Shown: positions 54,627 through 63,729, numbered from the stretch's first letter. The stretch: DNA of 64,000 nucleotides from Pseudoalteromonas rubra (GCF_000238295.3 NZ_AHCD03000035.1:930001-994000), one strand, 5' to 3'. Notes: generated by a model not told the origin, from the sequence alone. Made by a program: numbers and translations.

Positions 54627-57600
54627 AGCGGGTCTCCTGTGCAAGATCAATAAGGGGAGTCAGCAGATCACCACTCAACTGAACAAACTCGGCTTCACAA
54701 GCCTGTAAAGACGGGAAACTCAAAGCGACATAAGGATCTTCACTGTCACCAAACCCTATGTACTGACCACCCACAAATTTATTCAGGGCTTTGCTCATAT
54801 CTTGCGTTTTACAATATTCGTAACTGGTGGCCGGGAAAAACGGCACAGCCCGGGTAACCAGCTGGGCATAAAACGCCAGCCATTTTGACAGCTGCTTATG
54901 TGCCTCATCATGGCCAAGCGGCGCAAACACAACTTGCTCGTCCAGCCCATAAATATGAGTTTCTATATCCTGGGTCACACAATTCGCTATCAGGTGCATC
55001 AAATAGCCACGGATCCTATCTTTACCTTTGATGCTGGCTGTACGATAAAATACCTGTTTGCTTTGATAGACATTGGCAAGCCAGCCTAGTAAATGTGTTG
55101 CTCCAATTTGCAGCGATACTTCTATGGGTTCCGCATGCTCAGTCATCACGTCTTTTAAATGCCCCGACATGGCTGCAACACGCCCTTTAAGCTTTTGCAG
55201 TTCCACCACCCCCACATTAGCCTGTGGCAGCTGAGCTCGCTGCAGCAGTTGAGCTTCAGGCAAAGGGGCATCGGTCAGTTCACTGCGCAAAATTTCATCC
55301 AGATATTGATAGCGCGTCAGAGGGTCTAAAGCAAATGGTTCACTGTCCGGCGTGTCCTCTCCCAGCGTGACCAGACGTACACCCAGTGTATGTTGATAAA
55401 ACCAGCGCTGCGGTGCCAGACAAGCGCGCAAAAAGTCGGGTAACTCCAGCTCTTCAGGCAACTCAACTTCAATACCGGGCTTAGTGCTCTGCTGCGCCAC
55501 TTCACTCTGTATCTCGTGCTGTGACGGGCACCAGTTGGGATTAAAGCTGTGCAAAGTACCTGGCTGATAGTGCTGATCGCTGAACGGCTGCAAAGGGGCC
55601 TGACGATATACCTGCTCACTGGGTTTGAGTGACTCATCTGGATAGCAAAAAGCGCGGTCCAGATATTCGCATAACTCGCTGACCAGGATTGACGGTACCT
55701 GAGGCTCATTGTTGTAACAAGAGCGTCCCAGATAACTGATATAGAGATGCTCGCGTGCGCTGAGCAGCGCTTCCAAAAACAAATAACGGTCATCCAGCTT
55801 ACGAGAGCGGTCACCTTTACGGCGTCGCGAATAAGGCACTAAATCAAAACCAATGGGTTGCACTTGTCGCGGATAATCGGCGTCATTCATACCCAGCAAG
55901 CAAACAACTTTAAACGGTACCGCCCGCATTGGCATCAGAGTACAAAAGTTCACCGCACCGGCCAAAAACCGTTGCCCCACGCCCTTGTCTTTGATGCCCT
56001 GGCGAACTTGATGCAACACAATTTTTGCGTCAACGGCACCGGAAAAGTCGCCATTCTCATAGTGCTTTTCCAGTCCGTCGATCACCTTATGCAACTGCAT
56101 CAGATCCCAGCTCTGCTCTGTGTCCTGATCGTAAAAGTCTGTCAGCATCTGCCTCAACACTGCGCATTTCTCATTAAGCGGTGTCGCGACTAATAACTGC
56201 TCACGCGCCTGCTCAAGTGCTTCAATAAAGGCAATCAATTTGCTCAGAGTATTTACAGCCATGCCTTCTACCGCATCTGCCGGATATATCTCATTGTACG
56301 CCGTCAGCTCATCGGCACTGGCAATCCCCAAAAGCAGCCGTCTGAGCCCGTGTCTCCAGGTATTGAGGGCAATTTCCGGTAATCCATAATCACCTTTGTG
56401 TTCACCACTGAGACCCCACTTCACAGCCACCTGTTGAAGCCAGGTCTGGATCTGAACAAATTCACCCTGTTCAACAGCAAAGCGGTTACTGATGGGTTCA
56501 ACCCCTAACAGATCTAGTATATCCGACACACTAAAACGACTAAATGGCAGGCCAACCAGTGTTACAAAGGAATTCAGCACTGGCTTTTCTTGATCTATGC
56601 TCATGTCCGCAAGTGCAAAAGGTATTTTTCTCGCCCCTGATGCACTGCCAAATACGGCTTCAATATAAGGGCTATAGGTACCCACATCTGGCATCATGAC
56701 GATGATGTCTTTGGGCGTCAGCGTCGGGTCATCATGAAATAAACCCAGCAAATGATCATGTAACAGCTCAACTTCACGCAAAGGGGTATGGCAGTCACAC
56801 AGTAGTAACGAGCTGTCCGCCTGATCTATGGGCAGACGCCCTTGCGTACTTACGTACCAGTTTGGGTCATCGACCAGAGACTCACCCTTAAAAGCCAGTT
56901 GATATATTTCCTGCTGTAACTGGGCCAGCAAACTGTCGCCAAACTGATCAACAAAGCCATCCAGCCAGCGTGCATCAGTTTGCAATAGCTGCTCCAGATA
57001 ATCTCGCCCAAGCTTACCCCAAGAGGACAACAAGGGATTACCCGTATTGTAATAGCTGGCTTCCCCGGATTCTTTTTGTAGCTGCGCATCCACTGCTGGC
57101 CTTACCTGATACTTGGCCAGGATCTTAGCTTGAGTTTTCTCATCAACCAGATCGCCCCAGTAGTGCTCACTGGGATTAAAAAAGAACAGTAATACATCAC
57201 TCTTTTGCGCCAGTGCGGTAAATATCTCTAACTGGTTAGTCGCCATGGCAGAAAGACCAAATATGCAGATCCGCTCAGGCAAGGTTGTCGGGTCGGCTTC
57301 TGCCAGTTTTGTCAGTAATTGCTGGTGCATATTAGCCCGGTTATAGGGGCTTTGTCCCAGATGATGCGTGTGTGCTACCAGTATCCGCCACAGATCAGGT
57401 TGCCAGGGCGCGATACTAATATCGACATCATCAAGCATATCCGTGCCTTGCTCCCACTGTTCTAACCAATTTGGCCGGTACATTAAGTATTGGTCATACA
57501 CGTCGGCGATTTTCTCGCACAAAGCAAAGCGCTTTAGCTCACTTTGCGACCGATCACTGGCATCCTCAAGGTATGCTCTGAGCGGCTCGTATAGTGGGTT

Positions 57601-57912
57601 CGAGAGCTGCTGTGGCAGTAAAGTGAAAAGCTTCCAGCTCATGTTATTTTTATTAAATGGCGACTCTTTCGGTACATCTGGCAAAAATTGTTGATACAGC
57701 TGCCAGATAAAGCTTAATGGCAATGGAAACTCAACCTGTGCAGCATACCCAATATCCCGGCTCAATCCATTCTTGAGCCACTGAGACATACCTGGCGACT
57801 GAACCAGTACAATGTCATTGGCAAAGGGATCCGTAAGCGGAGCCTGCTTCAATAATGTCGTAAATTGCGCTTGAAGGGCTTCCATGCGATTTGATTGGAT
57901 TATATGCAACAT
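54613..57912 (-). CDS. recC: Exodeoxyribonuclease V subunit gamma, RecC
   Basis: This 1099-residue protein begins MLHIIQSNRMEALQAQFTTLL and has family segments VQSPGMSQWLKNGLSRDIGY, ICIFGLSAMATNQLEIFTAL and CLLGMNDADYPRQVQPIGFD. RecC is the Chi-scanning and pin subunit of RecBCD. The gene order recC-recB-recD lacks the ptrA gene found between recC and recB in E. coli. It is the first gene of the unit and overlaps recB. Confidence 0.95.
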   Translation of the reverse strand: MLHIIQSNRMEALQAQFTTLLKQAPLTDPFANDIVLVQSPGMSQWLKNGLSRDIGYAAQVEFPLPLSFIWQLYQQFLPDVPKESPFNKNNMSWKLFTLLPQQLSNPLYEPLRAYLEDASDRSQSELKRFALCEKIADVYDQYLMYRPNWLEQWEQGTDMLDDVDISIAPWQPDLWRILVAHTHHLGQSPYNRANMHQQLLTKLAEADPTTLPERICIFGLSAMATNQLEIFTALAQKSDVLLFFFNPSEHYWGDLVDEKTQAKILAKYQVRPAVDAQLQKESGEASYYNTGNPLLSSWGKLGRDYLEQLLQTDARWLDGFVDQFGDSLLAQLQQEIYQLAFKGESLVDDPNWYVSTQGRLPIDQADSSLLLCDCHTPLREVELLHDHLLGLFHDDPTLTPKDIIVMMPDVGTYSPYIEAVFGSASGARKIPFALADMSIDQEKPVLNSFVTLVGLPFSRFSVSDILDLLGVEPISNRFAVEQGEFVQIQTWLQQVAVKWGLSGEHKGDYGLPEIALNTWRHGLRRLLLGIASADELTAYNEIYPADAVEGMAVNTLSKLIAFIEALEQAREQLLVATPLNEKCAVLRQMLTDFYDQDTEQSWDLMQLHKVIDGLEKHYENGDFSGAVDAKIVLHQVRQGIKDKGVGQRFLAGAVNFCTLMPMRAVPFKVVCLLGMNDADYPRQVQPIGFDLVPYSRRRKGDRSRKLDDRYLFLEALLSAREHLYISYLGRSCYNNEPQVPSILVSELCEYLDRAFCYPDESLKPSEQVYRQAPLQPFSDQHYQPGTLHSFNPNWCPSQHEIQSEVAQQSTKPGIEVELPEELELPDFLRACLAPQRWFYQHTLGVRLVTLGEDTPDSEPFALDPLTRYQYLDEILRSELTDAPLPEAQLLQRAQLPQANVGVVELQKLKGRVAAMSGHLKDVMTEHAEPIEVSLQIGATHLLGWLANVYQSKQVFYRTASIKGKDRIRGYLMHLIANCVTQDIETHIYGLDEQVVFAPLGHDEAHKQLSKWLAFYAQLVTRAVPFFPATSYEYCKTQDMSKALNKFVGGQYIGFGDSEDPYVALSFPSLQACEAEFVQLSGDLLTPLIDLAQETRYETA

Positions 57913-58067
57913 AATGATGTCTCGGGCTTTTTGACCAAGTATTCGGGCTTTGGTCAGTGTAAGAGATTTCGCAGGCCAATATCAACGTGCCTGATTGCCT
58001 GTAACCTGAGGAAAATGAGTCAAGGGCGCGGTAACTGAATGGTGTTACCGCTGAATGTGCGAGCCGT

Positions 58068-59096
58068 TTAAAACAAGTCGATCCCAGAGCCTTCGTCATG
58101 ACGCTCCAGCTTATTGTCATTTAACAACGCTTCAAAGAATGCCAGCTGGTCACGACCATTTTCTTTTGCATAGTACAAAGCTCTGTCTGCATTCTCCAAT
58201 ACATTGATTGGGAAATCATACGGGCTGATCCGCGCAAGCCCGGCACTCACCGTAAGCTTCTTAACAAACGGAAAGTGCGTGTTACGAATAAGCGCTAAGA
58301 ACTTTTCTAGTTTTGCCTCAATGGACGCCTGATCCGTGGGTTCAAACACTAAGACAAACTCTTCGCCACCAAAGCGAAATAACAAGTCCGTTGAACGGAA
58401 GAACTGTTGCATTTTTTGCGCAACCAACAGGAGCACTTCATCGCCGCAGACATGACCATAGTTGTCGTTCACTTGTTTAAAGTGATCTATGTCTACCATA
58501 GCTAACCAGGATGTGGCGCCCTGATGGAATGTCCGTGGGTCCTGATCATCGCGAATGTGGCGGTTTTGTTTTATGACTTGCTTCTCTAGCAGCTGCTTGA
58601 GTTTCTTTTCAAAGGTCTGACGATTCAATAACCCAGTCAGCTTGTCCCGCTCATTTTCGTGCAATATAGTCAGATAATTTTCGTATATTCGCACAAAGGC
58701 GTTAAGCAGTACCTGCTCACTGCTATTCAGACCACCTGAGTGCACTTCTATCGCGCCTACCGGTGTTTCGTGAATGTTGATAGGCAACCAGCGCTTTTCT
58801 ATGCCATCGGCGCTTTGCACCGTAATGATACAGGACGACTGCAAACAAGAAATCAGCTCAGACTGAGGTTGCTCAATCACTTGCCTGTCGAGCCATTCAA
58901 ATTCCCGCTCACCATGCATGGTTAATCCAATGCTTCGCTCTACTGCAAGGTCTTCCTGAGTATTAAAGTTTTTATACACACACAGATGCTTACACCCTAC
59001 TAGCTCCTGAATCGTCGAAAGCAGGCTGTACTCGAGTGAATCTATGTCTCTTGTTTTTGTTATTTTGATGACTGAATTGAGTAGTTCTTCTTGCAT
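58068..59096 (-). CDS. Diguanylate cyclase with GAF-like N-terminal domain
   Basis: This 342-residue soluble protein has residues 1-140 with a GAF-like course (TIQELVGCKHLCVYKNFNTQ ... INIHETPVGAIEVHS). The GGDEF domain is from about 150: DKLTGLLNRQTFEKKL, VDIDHFKQVNDNYGHVCGDE and an intact active loop FRFGGEEFVLVFEP (GGEEF at 243-247). The RxxD inhibitory site RSTD is at 234-237, five residues before the active loop. It should therefore make c-di-GMP with product inhibition. No EAL domain is present. It probably forms a single-gene unit. Confidence 0.9.
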   Translation of the reverse strand: MQEELLNSVIKITKTRDIDSLEYSLLSTIQELVGCKHLCVYKNFNTQEDLAVERSIGLTMHGEREFEWLDRQVIEQPQSELISCLQSSCIITVQSADGIEKRWLPINIHETPVGAIEVHSGGLNSSEQVLLNAFVRIYENYLTILHENERDKLTGLLNRQTFEKKLKQLLEKQVIKQNRHIRDDQDPRTFHQGATSWLAMVDIDHFKQVNDNYGHVCGDEVLLLVAQKMQQFFRSTDLLFRFGGEEFVLVFEPTDQASIEAKLEKFLALIRNTHFPFVKKLTVSAGLARISPYDFPINVLENADRALYYAKENGRDQLAFFEALLNDNKLERHDEGSGIDLF

Positions 59097-59215
59097 TGGA
59101 TATTCGCAGACTCGATTAATGCCGAATATAGTAACGGCTTTTTAGCCAACTGTGTACTACCAAGTATAACGTCACCAGAAACTATTAGGCACTAAGACAG
59201 GAAAAAGTAAAACGC

Positions 59216-59243
59216 AAAAAGGCGTCCGATAGACGCCTTTTTT
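59216..59243 (-). terminator. Terminator after tRNA-Ser
   Basis: GGCGTC-CGATA-GACGCC with A5 to the left and T6 to the right. On the minus strand it lies 11-20 bases past the tRNA-Ser 3' end. Confidence 0.85.
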
Positions 59244-59253
59244 AAATTAGGAA

Positions 59254-59344
59254 TGGCGGAGAGAGAGGGAGTCGAACCCTCGATACGCTATAAACGTATA
59301 CACGAGTTCCAGTCGTGCGCCTTAAGCCACTCAGCCATCTCTCC
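59254..59344 (-). tRNA. tRNA-Ser (GGA)
   Basis: The gene is 91 nt including an encoded CCA. The acceptor arm pairs GGAGAGA with TCTCTCC. The anticodon stem CACGA/TCGTG closes the loop CTGGAAC with anticodon GGA. A long variable arm follows (class II), and the T-arm contains GGGTTCGACTCCC. It lies between the diguanylate cyclase and nadA genes. Confidence 0.97.
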
Positions 59345-59453
59345 GCACTGTAGCACCGCTAAGGTGCGGCGCTAATACTATGAAAAGCGTAACGCTTTAG
59401 CAAGTATTTTTTGTAAAAACACGCCTAAGTGCTTAGTATCTAAGCAACTTAGC

Positions 59454-60497
59454 CTACTTTTGCAGGCTTGCTGAGAAGTCCAACATGCGATTCAGTGAGC
59501 GCAAAGCACCCTCACGAAGTGCCATATCAACGAAGACTTCTTTGCCATTTGGATCAATCAACGCCTCTTCAATGGCTTTAAGGCCATTCATCGCCATCCA
59601 CGGACAATGCGCACAGCTCTTACAGGTTGCCCCTTCACCCGCAGTAGGTGCTTCAAAGAACTCTTTTTCAGGACACAGCTGCTGCATTTTGTAAAAGATA
59701 CCGCGGTCAGTCGCCACTATGAACTTCTGATTCGGCATATCCTGTGCTGCTTTAATCAACTGACTTGTTGAACCAACGGCATCTGCCAGGTCAACAATTT
59801 CAGCCGGCGATTCAGGGTGTACCAATACTGCAGCATCCGGATGCAATGCCTTCATGTCTTTCAGTGCCTTGGTTTTGAACTCATCGTGAACGATACAAGC
59901 GCCGTTCCACATGATCATGTCCGCACCGGTTTTCTTTTGAATGTAAGAACCCAGGTGTTTATCCGGGCCCCAGATGATTTTCTCACCTTCTGAATCCAGG
60001 TGCTCTACAATCTCAAGTGCACATGACGAAGTCACAATCCAGTCAGCACGCGCTTTCACCGCGGTTGAGGTGTTTGCATACACAACCACTTTTCTGTCCG
60101 GGTGTTGATCACAAAATGCAGAAAACGCATCGATAGGACAGCCTACATCCAGTGAACAGGTTGCTGCCAGAGTTGGCATAACAACGGTTTTTTCTGGTGT
60201 CAGGATCTTGGCCGTTTCACCCATGAAGCGTACACCAGCAACGATGATCATATCAGCATTTTGTTGCTTGGCACCAAAGCGCGCCATTTCCAGTGAATCA
60301 GCGACACATCCGCCCGTTTCTTCAGCCAGAGCCTGAATCTCGGGATCGGTATAGTAATGGGCAACCAAAACAGCGTTCTTTTCTTTTAACAACGCTTTAA
60401 TTCTGGTTTTATATTCGGCTTGTTCCTGCTTAGTTAAAGGGGCAGGTTTTGGAGGAAAAATATAATCCTCCGGCATAATTTGTTCTGCTAGACTCAT
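59454..60497 (-). CDS. nadA: Quinolinate synthase NadA
   Basis: This 347-residue protein starts at ATG 60497 (MSLAEQIMPEDYIFPPKP); an in-frame GTG lies 12 bases further out. It has the iron-sulphur ligands as in E. coli-type NadA: Cys in LAATCSLDVGCPIDAF, Cys in WIVTSSCALEIVEHL and the GATCKSCAHCPWMAMN cluster. Substrate-binding segments VLVAHYYTDPEIQALAEETG and DMIIVAGVRFMGETAKIL are also seen. It condenses iminoaspartate with dihydroxyacetone phosphate for NAD synthesis. It precedes the tRNA-Lys array on the same strand. Confidence 0.95.
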   Translation of the reverse strand: MSLAEQIMPEDYIFPPKPAPLTKQEQAEYKTRIKALLKEKNAVLVAHYYTDPEIQALAEETGGCVADSLEMARFGAKQQNADMIIVAGVRFMGETAKILTPEKTVVMPTLAATCSLDVGCPIDAFSAFCDQHPDRKVVVYANTSTAVKARADWIVTSSCALEIVEHLDSEGEKIIWGPDKHLGSYIQKKTGADMIMWNGACIVHDEFKTKALKDMKALHPDAAVLVHPESPAEIVDLADAVGSTSQLIKAAQDMPNQKFIVATDRGIFYKMQQLCPEKEFFEAPTAGEGATCKSCAHCPWMAMNGLKAIEEALIDPNGKEVFVDMALREGALRSLNRMLDFSASLQK

Positions 60498-60628
60498 TCT
60501 CTCGACCACTAGTCCACATATACGGGATATCCGCGAATTATACGAAAATCGGGGCGATAATCCTAGTTGAAGTCGGTATTTTGAAGGAATATTTAAAAGA
60601 TTATGATAAAGGAGAGAAGTAACAAGAA

Positions 60629-60704
60629 TGGTGGGTCATGATGGACTCGAACCATCGACCAATGGATTAAAAGTCCACTGCTCTACCAACTGAGCTAATG
60701 ACCC
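60629..60704 (-). tRNA. tRNA-Lys (TTT), copy 1
   Basis: The gene is 76 nt. The acceptor stem is GGGTCAT/ATGACCC, anticodon loop CTTTTAA with anticodon TTT, T-loop GGTTCGAGTCC, discriminator A and encoded CCA. It is the transcription-distal unit of the array and the only block A copy with CCA. Confidence 0.97.
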
Positions 60705-60739
60705 GCTCGAAGATACTTAAGTAATGCACCAAATTTGAA

Positions 60740-60815
60740 TGCTGGGTCATGATGGACTCGAACCATCGACCAATGGATTAAAAGTCCACTGCTCTACCAA
60801 CTGAGCTAATGACCC
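60740..60815 (-). tRNA. tRNA-Lys (TTT), copy 2
   Basis: The body is the same as copy 1, but the three bases after discriminator A are GCA, not CCA. Confidence 0.95.
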
Positions 60816-60850
60816 GCTCGAAGATACTTAAGTAATGCACCAAATTTGAA

Positions 60851-60926
60851 TGCTGGGTCATGATGGACTCGAACCATCGACCAATGGATTAAAAGTCCAC
60901 TGCTCTACCAACTGAGCTAATGACCC
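60851..60926 (-). tRNA. tRNA-Lys (TTT), copy 3
   Basis: Block A unit with GCA in place of the encoded CCA. Confidence 0.95.
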
Positions 60927-60961
60927 GCTCGAAGATACTTAAGTAATGCACCAAATTTGAA

Positions 60962-61037
60962 TGCTGGGTCATGATGGACTCGAACCATCGACCAATGGAT
61001 TAAAAGTCCACTGCTCTACCAACTGAGCTAATGACCC
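60962..61037 (-). tRNA. tRNA-Lys (TTT), copy 4
   Basis: Block A unit with GCA in place of the encoded CCA. Confidence 0.95.
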
Positions 61038-61072
61038 GCTCGAAGATACTTAAGTAATGCACCAAATTTGAA

Positions 61073-61148
61073 TGCTGGGTCATGATGGACTCGAACCATC
61101 GACCAATGGATTAAAAGTCCACTGCTCTACCAACTGAGCTAATGACCC
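61073..61148 (-). tRNA. tRNA-Lys (TTT), copy 5
   Basis: Block A unit with GCA in place of the encoded CCA. Confidence 0.95.
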
Positions 61149-61183
61149 GCTCGAAGATACTTAAGTAATGCACCAAATTTGAA

Positions 61184-61259
61184 TGCTGGGTCATGATGGA
61201 CTCGAACCATCGACCAATGGATTAAAAGTCCACTGCTCTACCAACTGAGCTAATGACCC
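61184..61259 (-). tRNA. tRNA-Lys (TTT), copy 6
   Basis: Block A unit with GCA in place of the encoded CCA. Confidence 0.95.
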
Positions 61260-61294
61260 GCTCGAAGATACTTAAGTAATGCACCAAATTTGAA

Positions 61295-61370
61295 TGCTGG
61301 GTCATGATGGACTCGAACCATCGACCAATGGATTAAAAGTCCACTGCTCTACCAACTGAGCTAATGACCC
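61295..61370 (-). tRNA. tRNA-Lys (TTT), copy 7
   Basis: Last block A unit before the interruption, with GCA in place of CCA. Its 5' flank (upstream on the minus strand) is the unique insert, not a normal spacer. Confidence 0.95.
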
Positions 61371-61525
61371 GCTCGGTGTTAAAGTGCCATTAAGTCGTCC
61401 TGACGTTTAGGCCCGGCTCGTCGTCCTGACTCGCGTTCGAAAACTGCGAAGCGGTGCTTCGTTTTTCTCACCCAACTGAGCTAATGACCCGCTCGAAGAT
61501 ACTTAAGTAATACACCAAATTTGAA
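61371..61525. other. 155-bp interruption inside the tRNA array
   Basis: This non-tRNA DNA separates the two blocks. It contains an 11-bp direct repeat GTCGTCCTGAC at 61394-61404 and 61420-61430, and a hairpin CGAAGC-GGT-GCTTCG followed by TTTTT (61447-61466). The 19-nt 5' end of a tRNA-Lys gene follows at 61472-61490, and then a block-A-type spacer with one base changed. It looks like a small inserted element or an unequal-recombination scar. Confidence 0.8.
61472..61490 (-). pseudogene. Truncated tRNA-Lys fragment
   Basis: Only the first 19 nt of the tRNA (acceptor 5' strand and D-stem, GGGTCATTAGCTCAGTTGG) remain, followed directly by the unique insert. It has a block-A-like spacer on its other side in the plus orientation. 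Confidence 0.85.
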
Positions 61526-61601
61526 TGGTGGGTCATGATGGACTCGAACCATCGACCAATGGATTAAAAGTCCACTGCTCTACCAACTGAGCTAATGACC
61601 C
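61526..61601 (-). tRNA. tRNA-Lys (TTT), copy 8
   Basis: First block B unit by coordinate, with CCA encoded. Its 3' flank is a block-A-like spacer, showing that the block boundary lies here. Confidence 0.96.
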
Positions 61602-61637
61602 GCTCGAAAGTTACTTAAGTTATAGACCAAATTTGAA

Positions 61638-61713
61638 TGGTGGGTCATGATGGACTCGAACCATCGACCAATGGATTAAAAGTCCACTGCTCTACCAACT
61701 GAGCTAATGACCC
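61638..61713 (-). tRNA. tRNA-Lys (TTT), copy 9
   Basis: Block B unit, CCA encoded, anticodon TTT. Confidence 0.96.
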
Positions 61714-61749
61714 GCTCGAAAGTTACTTAAGTTATAGACCAAATTTGAA

Positions 61750-61825
61750 TGGTGGGTCATGATGGACTCGAACCATCGACCAATGGATTAAAAGTCCACT
61801 GCTCTACCAACTGAGCTAATGACCC
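61750..61825 (-). tRNA. tRNA-Lys (TTT), copy 10
   Basis: Block B unit, CCA encoded, anticodon TTT. Confidence 0.96.
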
Positions 61826-61861
61826 GCTCGAAAGTTACTTAAGTTATAGACCAAATTTGAA

Positions 61862-61937
61862 TGGTGGGTCATGATGGACTCGAACCATCGACCAATGGAT
61901 TAAAAGTCCACTGCTCTACCAACTGAGCTAATGACCC
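61862..61937 (-). tRNA. tRNA-Lys (TTT), copy 11
   Basis: Block B unit, CCA encoded, anticodon TTT. Confidence 0.96.
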
Positions 61938-61973
61938 GCTCGAAAGTTACTTAAGTTATAGACCAAATTTGAA

Positions 61974-62049
61974 TGGTGGGTCATGATGGACTCGAACCAT
62001 CGACCAATGGATTAAAAGTCCACTGCTCTACCAACTGAGCTAATGACCC
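61974..62049 (-). tRNA. tRNA-Lys (TTT), copy 12
   Basis: Block B unit, CCA encoded, anticodon TTT. Confidence 0.96.
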
Positions 62050-62085
62050 GCTCGAAAGTTACTTAAGTTATAGACCAAATTTGAA

Positions 62086-62161
62086 TGGTGGGTCATGATG
62101 GACTCGAACCATCGACCAATGGATTAAAAGTCCACTGCTCTACCAACTGAGCTAATGACCC
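62086..62161 (-). tRNA. tRNA-Lys (TTT), copy 13
   Basis: Block B unit, CCA encoded, anticodon TTT. Confidence 0.96.
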
Positions 62162-62197
62162 GCTCGAAAGTTACTTAAGTTATAGACCAAATTTGAA

Positions 62198-62273
62198 TGG
62201 TGGGTCATGATGGACTCGAACCATCGACCAATGGATTAAAAGTCCACTGCTCTACCAACTGAGCTAATGACCC
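62198..62273 (-). tRNA. tRNA-Lys (TTT), copy 14
   Basis: Block B unit, CCA encoded, anticodon TTT. Confidence 0.96.
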
Positions 62274-62309
62274 GCTCGAAAGTTACTTAAGTTATAGACC
62301 AAATTTGAA

Positions 62310-62385
62310 TGGTGGGTCATGATGGACTCGAACCATCGACCAATGGATTAAAAGTCCACTGCTCTACCAACTGAGCTAATGACCC
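62310..62385 (-). tRNA. tRNA-Lys (TTT), copy 15
   Basis: Block B unit, CCA encoded, anticodon TTT. Confidence 0.96.
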
Positions 62386-62421
62386 GCTCGAAAGTTACTT
62401 AAGTTATAGACCAAATTTGAA

Positions 62422-62497
62422 TGGTGGGTCATGATGGACTCGAACCATCGACCAATGGATTAAAAGTCCACTGCTCTACCAACTGAGCTAATGACCC
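62422..62497 (-). tRNA. tRNA-Lys (TTT), copy 16
   Basis: Block B unit, CCA encoded, anticodon TTT. Confidence 0.96.
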
Positions 62498-62533
62498 GCT
62501 CGAAAGTTACTTAAGTTATAGACCAAATTTGAA

Positions 62534-62609
62534 TGGTGGGTCATGATGGACTCGAACCATCGACCAATGGATTAAAAGTCCACTGCTCTACCAACTGAGC
62601 TAATGACCC
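62534..62609 (-). tRNA. tRNA-Lys (TTT), copy 17
   Basis: Block B unit, CCA encoded, anticodon TTT. Confidence 0.96.
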
Positions 62610-62645
62610 GCTCGAAAGTTACTTAAGTTATAGACCAAATTTGAA

Positions 62646-62721
62646 TGGTGGGTCATGATGGACTCGAACCATCGACCAATGGATTAAAAGTCCACTGCTC
62701 TACCAACTGAGCTAATGACCC
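62646..62721 (-). tRNA. tRNA-Lys (TTT), copy 18
   Basis: Block B unit, CCA encoded, anticodon TTT. Confidence 0.96.
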
Positions 62722-62757
62722 GCTCGAAAGTTACTTAAGTTATAGACCAAATTTGAA

Positions 62758-62833
62758 TGGTGGGTCATGATGGACTCGAACCATCGACCAATGGATTAAA
62801 AGTCCACTGCTCTACCAACTGAGCTAATGACCC
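62758..62833 (-). tRNA. tRNA-Lys (TTT), copy 19
   Basis: Block B unit, CCA encoded, anticodon TTT. Confidence 0.96.
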
Positions 62834-62869
62834 GCTCGAAAGTTACTTAAGTTATAGACCAAATTTGAA

Positions 62870-62945
62870 TGGTGGGTCATGATGGACTCGAACCATCGAC
62901 CAATGGATTAAAAGTCCACTGCTCTACCAACTGAGCTAATGACCC
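62870..62945 (-). tRNA. tRNA-Lys (TTT), copy 20
   Basis: Block B unit, CCA encoded, anticodon TTT. Confidence 0.96.
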
Positions 62946-62981
62946 GCTCGAAAGTTACTTAAGTTATAGACCAAATTTGAA

Positions 62982-63057
62982 TGGTGGGTCATGATGGACT
63001 CGAACCATCGACCAATGGATTAAAAGTCCACTGCTCTACCAACTGAGCTAATGACCC
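62982..63057 (-). tRNA. tRNA-Lys (TTT), copy 21
   Basis: Block B unit, CCA encoded, anticodon TTT. Confidence 0.96.
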
Positions 63058-63093
63058 GCTCGAAAGTTACTTAAGTTATAGACCAAATTTGAA

Positions 63094-63169
63094 TGGTGGG
63101 TCATGATGGACTCGAACCATCGACCAATGGATTAAAAGTCCACTGCTCTACCAACTGAGCTAATGACCC
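63094..63169 (-). tRNA. tRNA-Lys (TTT), copy 22
   Basis: Block B unit, CCA encoded, anticodon TTT. Confidence 0.96.
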
Positions 63170-63205
63170 GCTCGAAAGTTACTTAAGTTATAGACCAAAT
63201 TTGAA

Positions 63206-63281
63206 TGGTGGGTCATGATGGACTCGAACCATCGACCAATGGATTAAAAGTCCACTGCTCTACCAACTGAGCTAATGACCC
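63206..63281 (-). tRNA. tRNA-Lys (TTT), copy 23
   Basis: Block B unit, CCA encoded, anticodon TTT. Confidence 0.96.
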
Positions 63282-63317
63282 GCTCGAAAGTTACTTAAGT
63301 TATAGACCAAATTTGAA

Positions 63318-63393
63318 TGGTGGGTCATGATGGACTCGAACCATCGACCAATGGATTAAAAGTCCACTGCTCTACCAACTGAGCTAATGACCC
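63318..63393 (-). tRNA. tRNA-Lys (TTT), copy 24
   Basis: Block B unit, CCA encoded, anticodon TTT. Confidence 0.96.
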
Positions 63394-63429
63394 GCTCGAA
63401 AGTTACTTAAGTTATAGACCAAATTTGAA

Positions 63430-63505
63430 TGGTGGGTCATGATGGACTCGAACCATCGACCAATGGATTAAAAGTCCACTGCTCTACCAACTGAGCTAAT
63501 GACCC
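63430..63505 (-). tRNA. tRNA-Lys (TTT), copy 25
   Basis: Block B unit, CCA encoded, anticodon TTT. Confidence 0.96.
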
Positions 63506-63541
63506 GCTCGAAAGTTACTTAAGTTATAGACCAAATTTGAA

Positions 63542-63617
63542 TGGTGGGTCATGATGGACTCGAACCATCGACCAATGGATTAAAAGTCCACTGCTCTACC
63601 AACTGAGCTAATGACCC
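63542..63617 (-). tRNA. tRNA-Lys (TTT), copy 26
   Basis: Block B unit, CCA encoded, anticodon TTT. Confidence 0.96.
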
Positions 63618-63653
63618 GCTCGAAAGTTACTTAAGTTATAGACCAAATTTGAA

Positions 63654-63729
63654 TGGTGGGTCATGATGGACTCGAACCATCGACCAATGGATTAAAAGTC
63701 CACTGCTCTACCAACTGAGCTAATGACCC
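63654..63729 (-). tRNA. tRNA-Lys (TTT), copy 27
   Basis: Block B unit, CCA encoded, anticodon TTT. Confidence 0.96.

Larger units (their letters stand above)
60629..61370 (-). repeat. tRNA-Lys array, block A: 7 units, 111-bp period
   Basis: Seven complete 76-nt tRNA-Lys genes repeat at an exact 111-bp period, joined by 35-bp spacers (GCTCGAAGATACTTAAGTAA core). The terminal unit (60629) encodes CCA; the next six encode GCA. Spacers are identical to each other and differ from those of block B. Confidence 0.97.
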
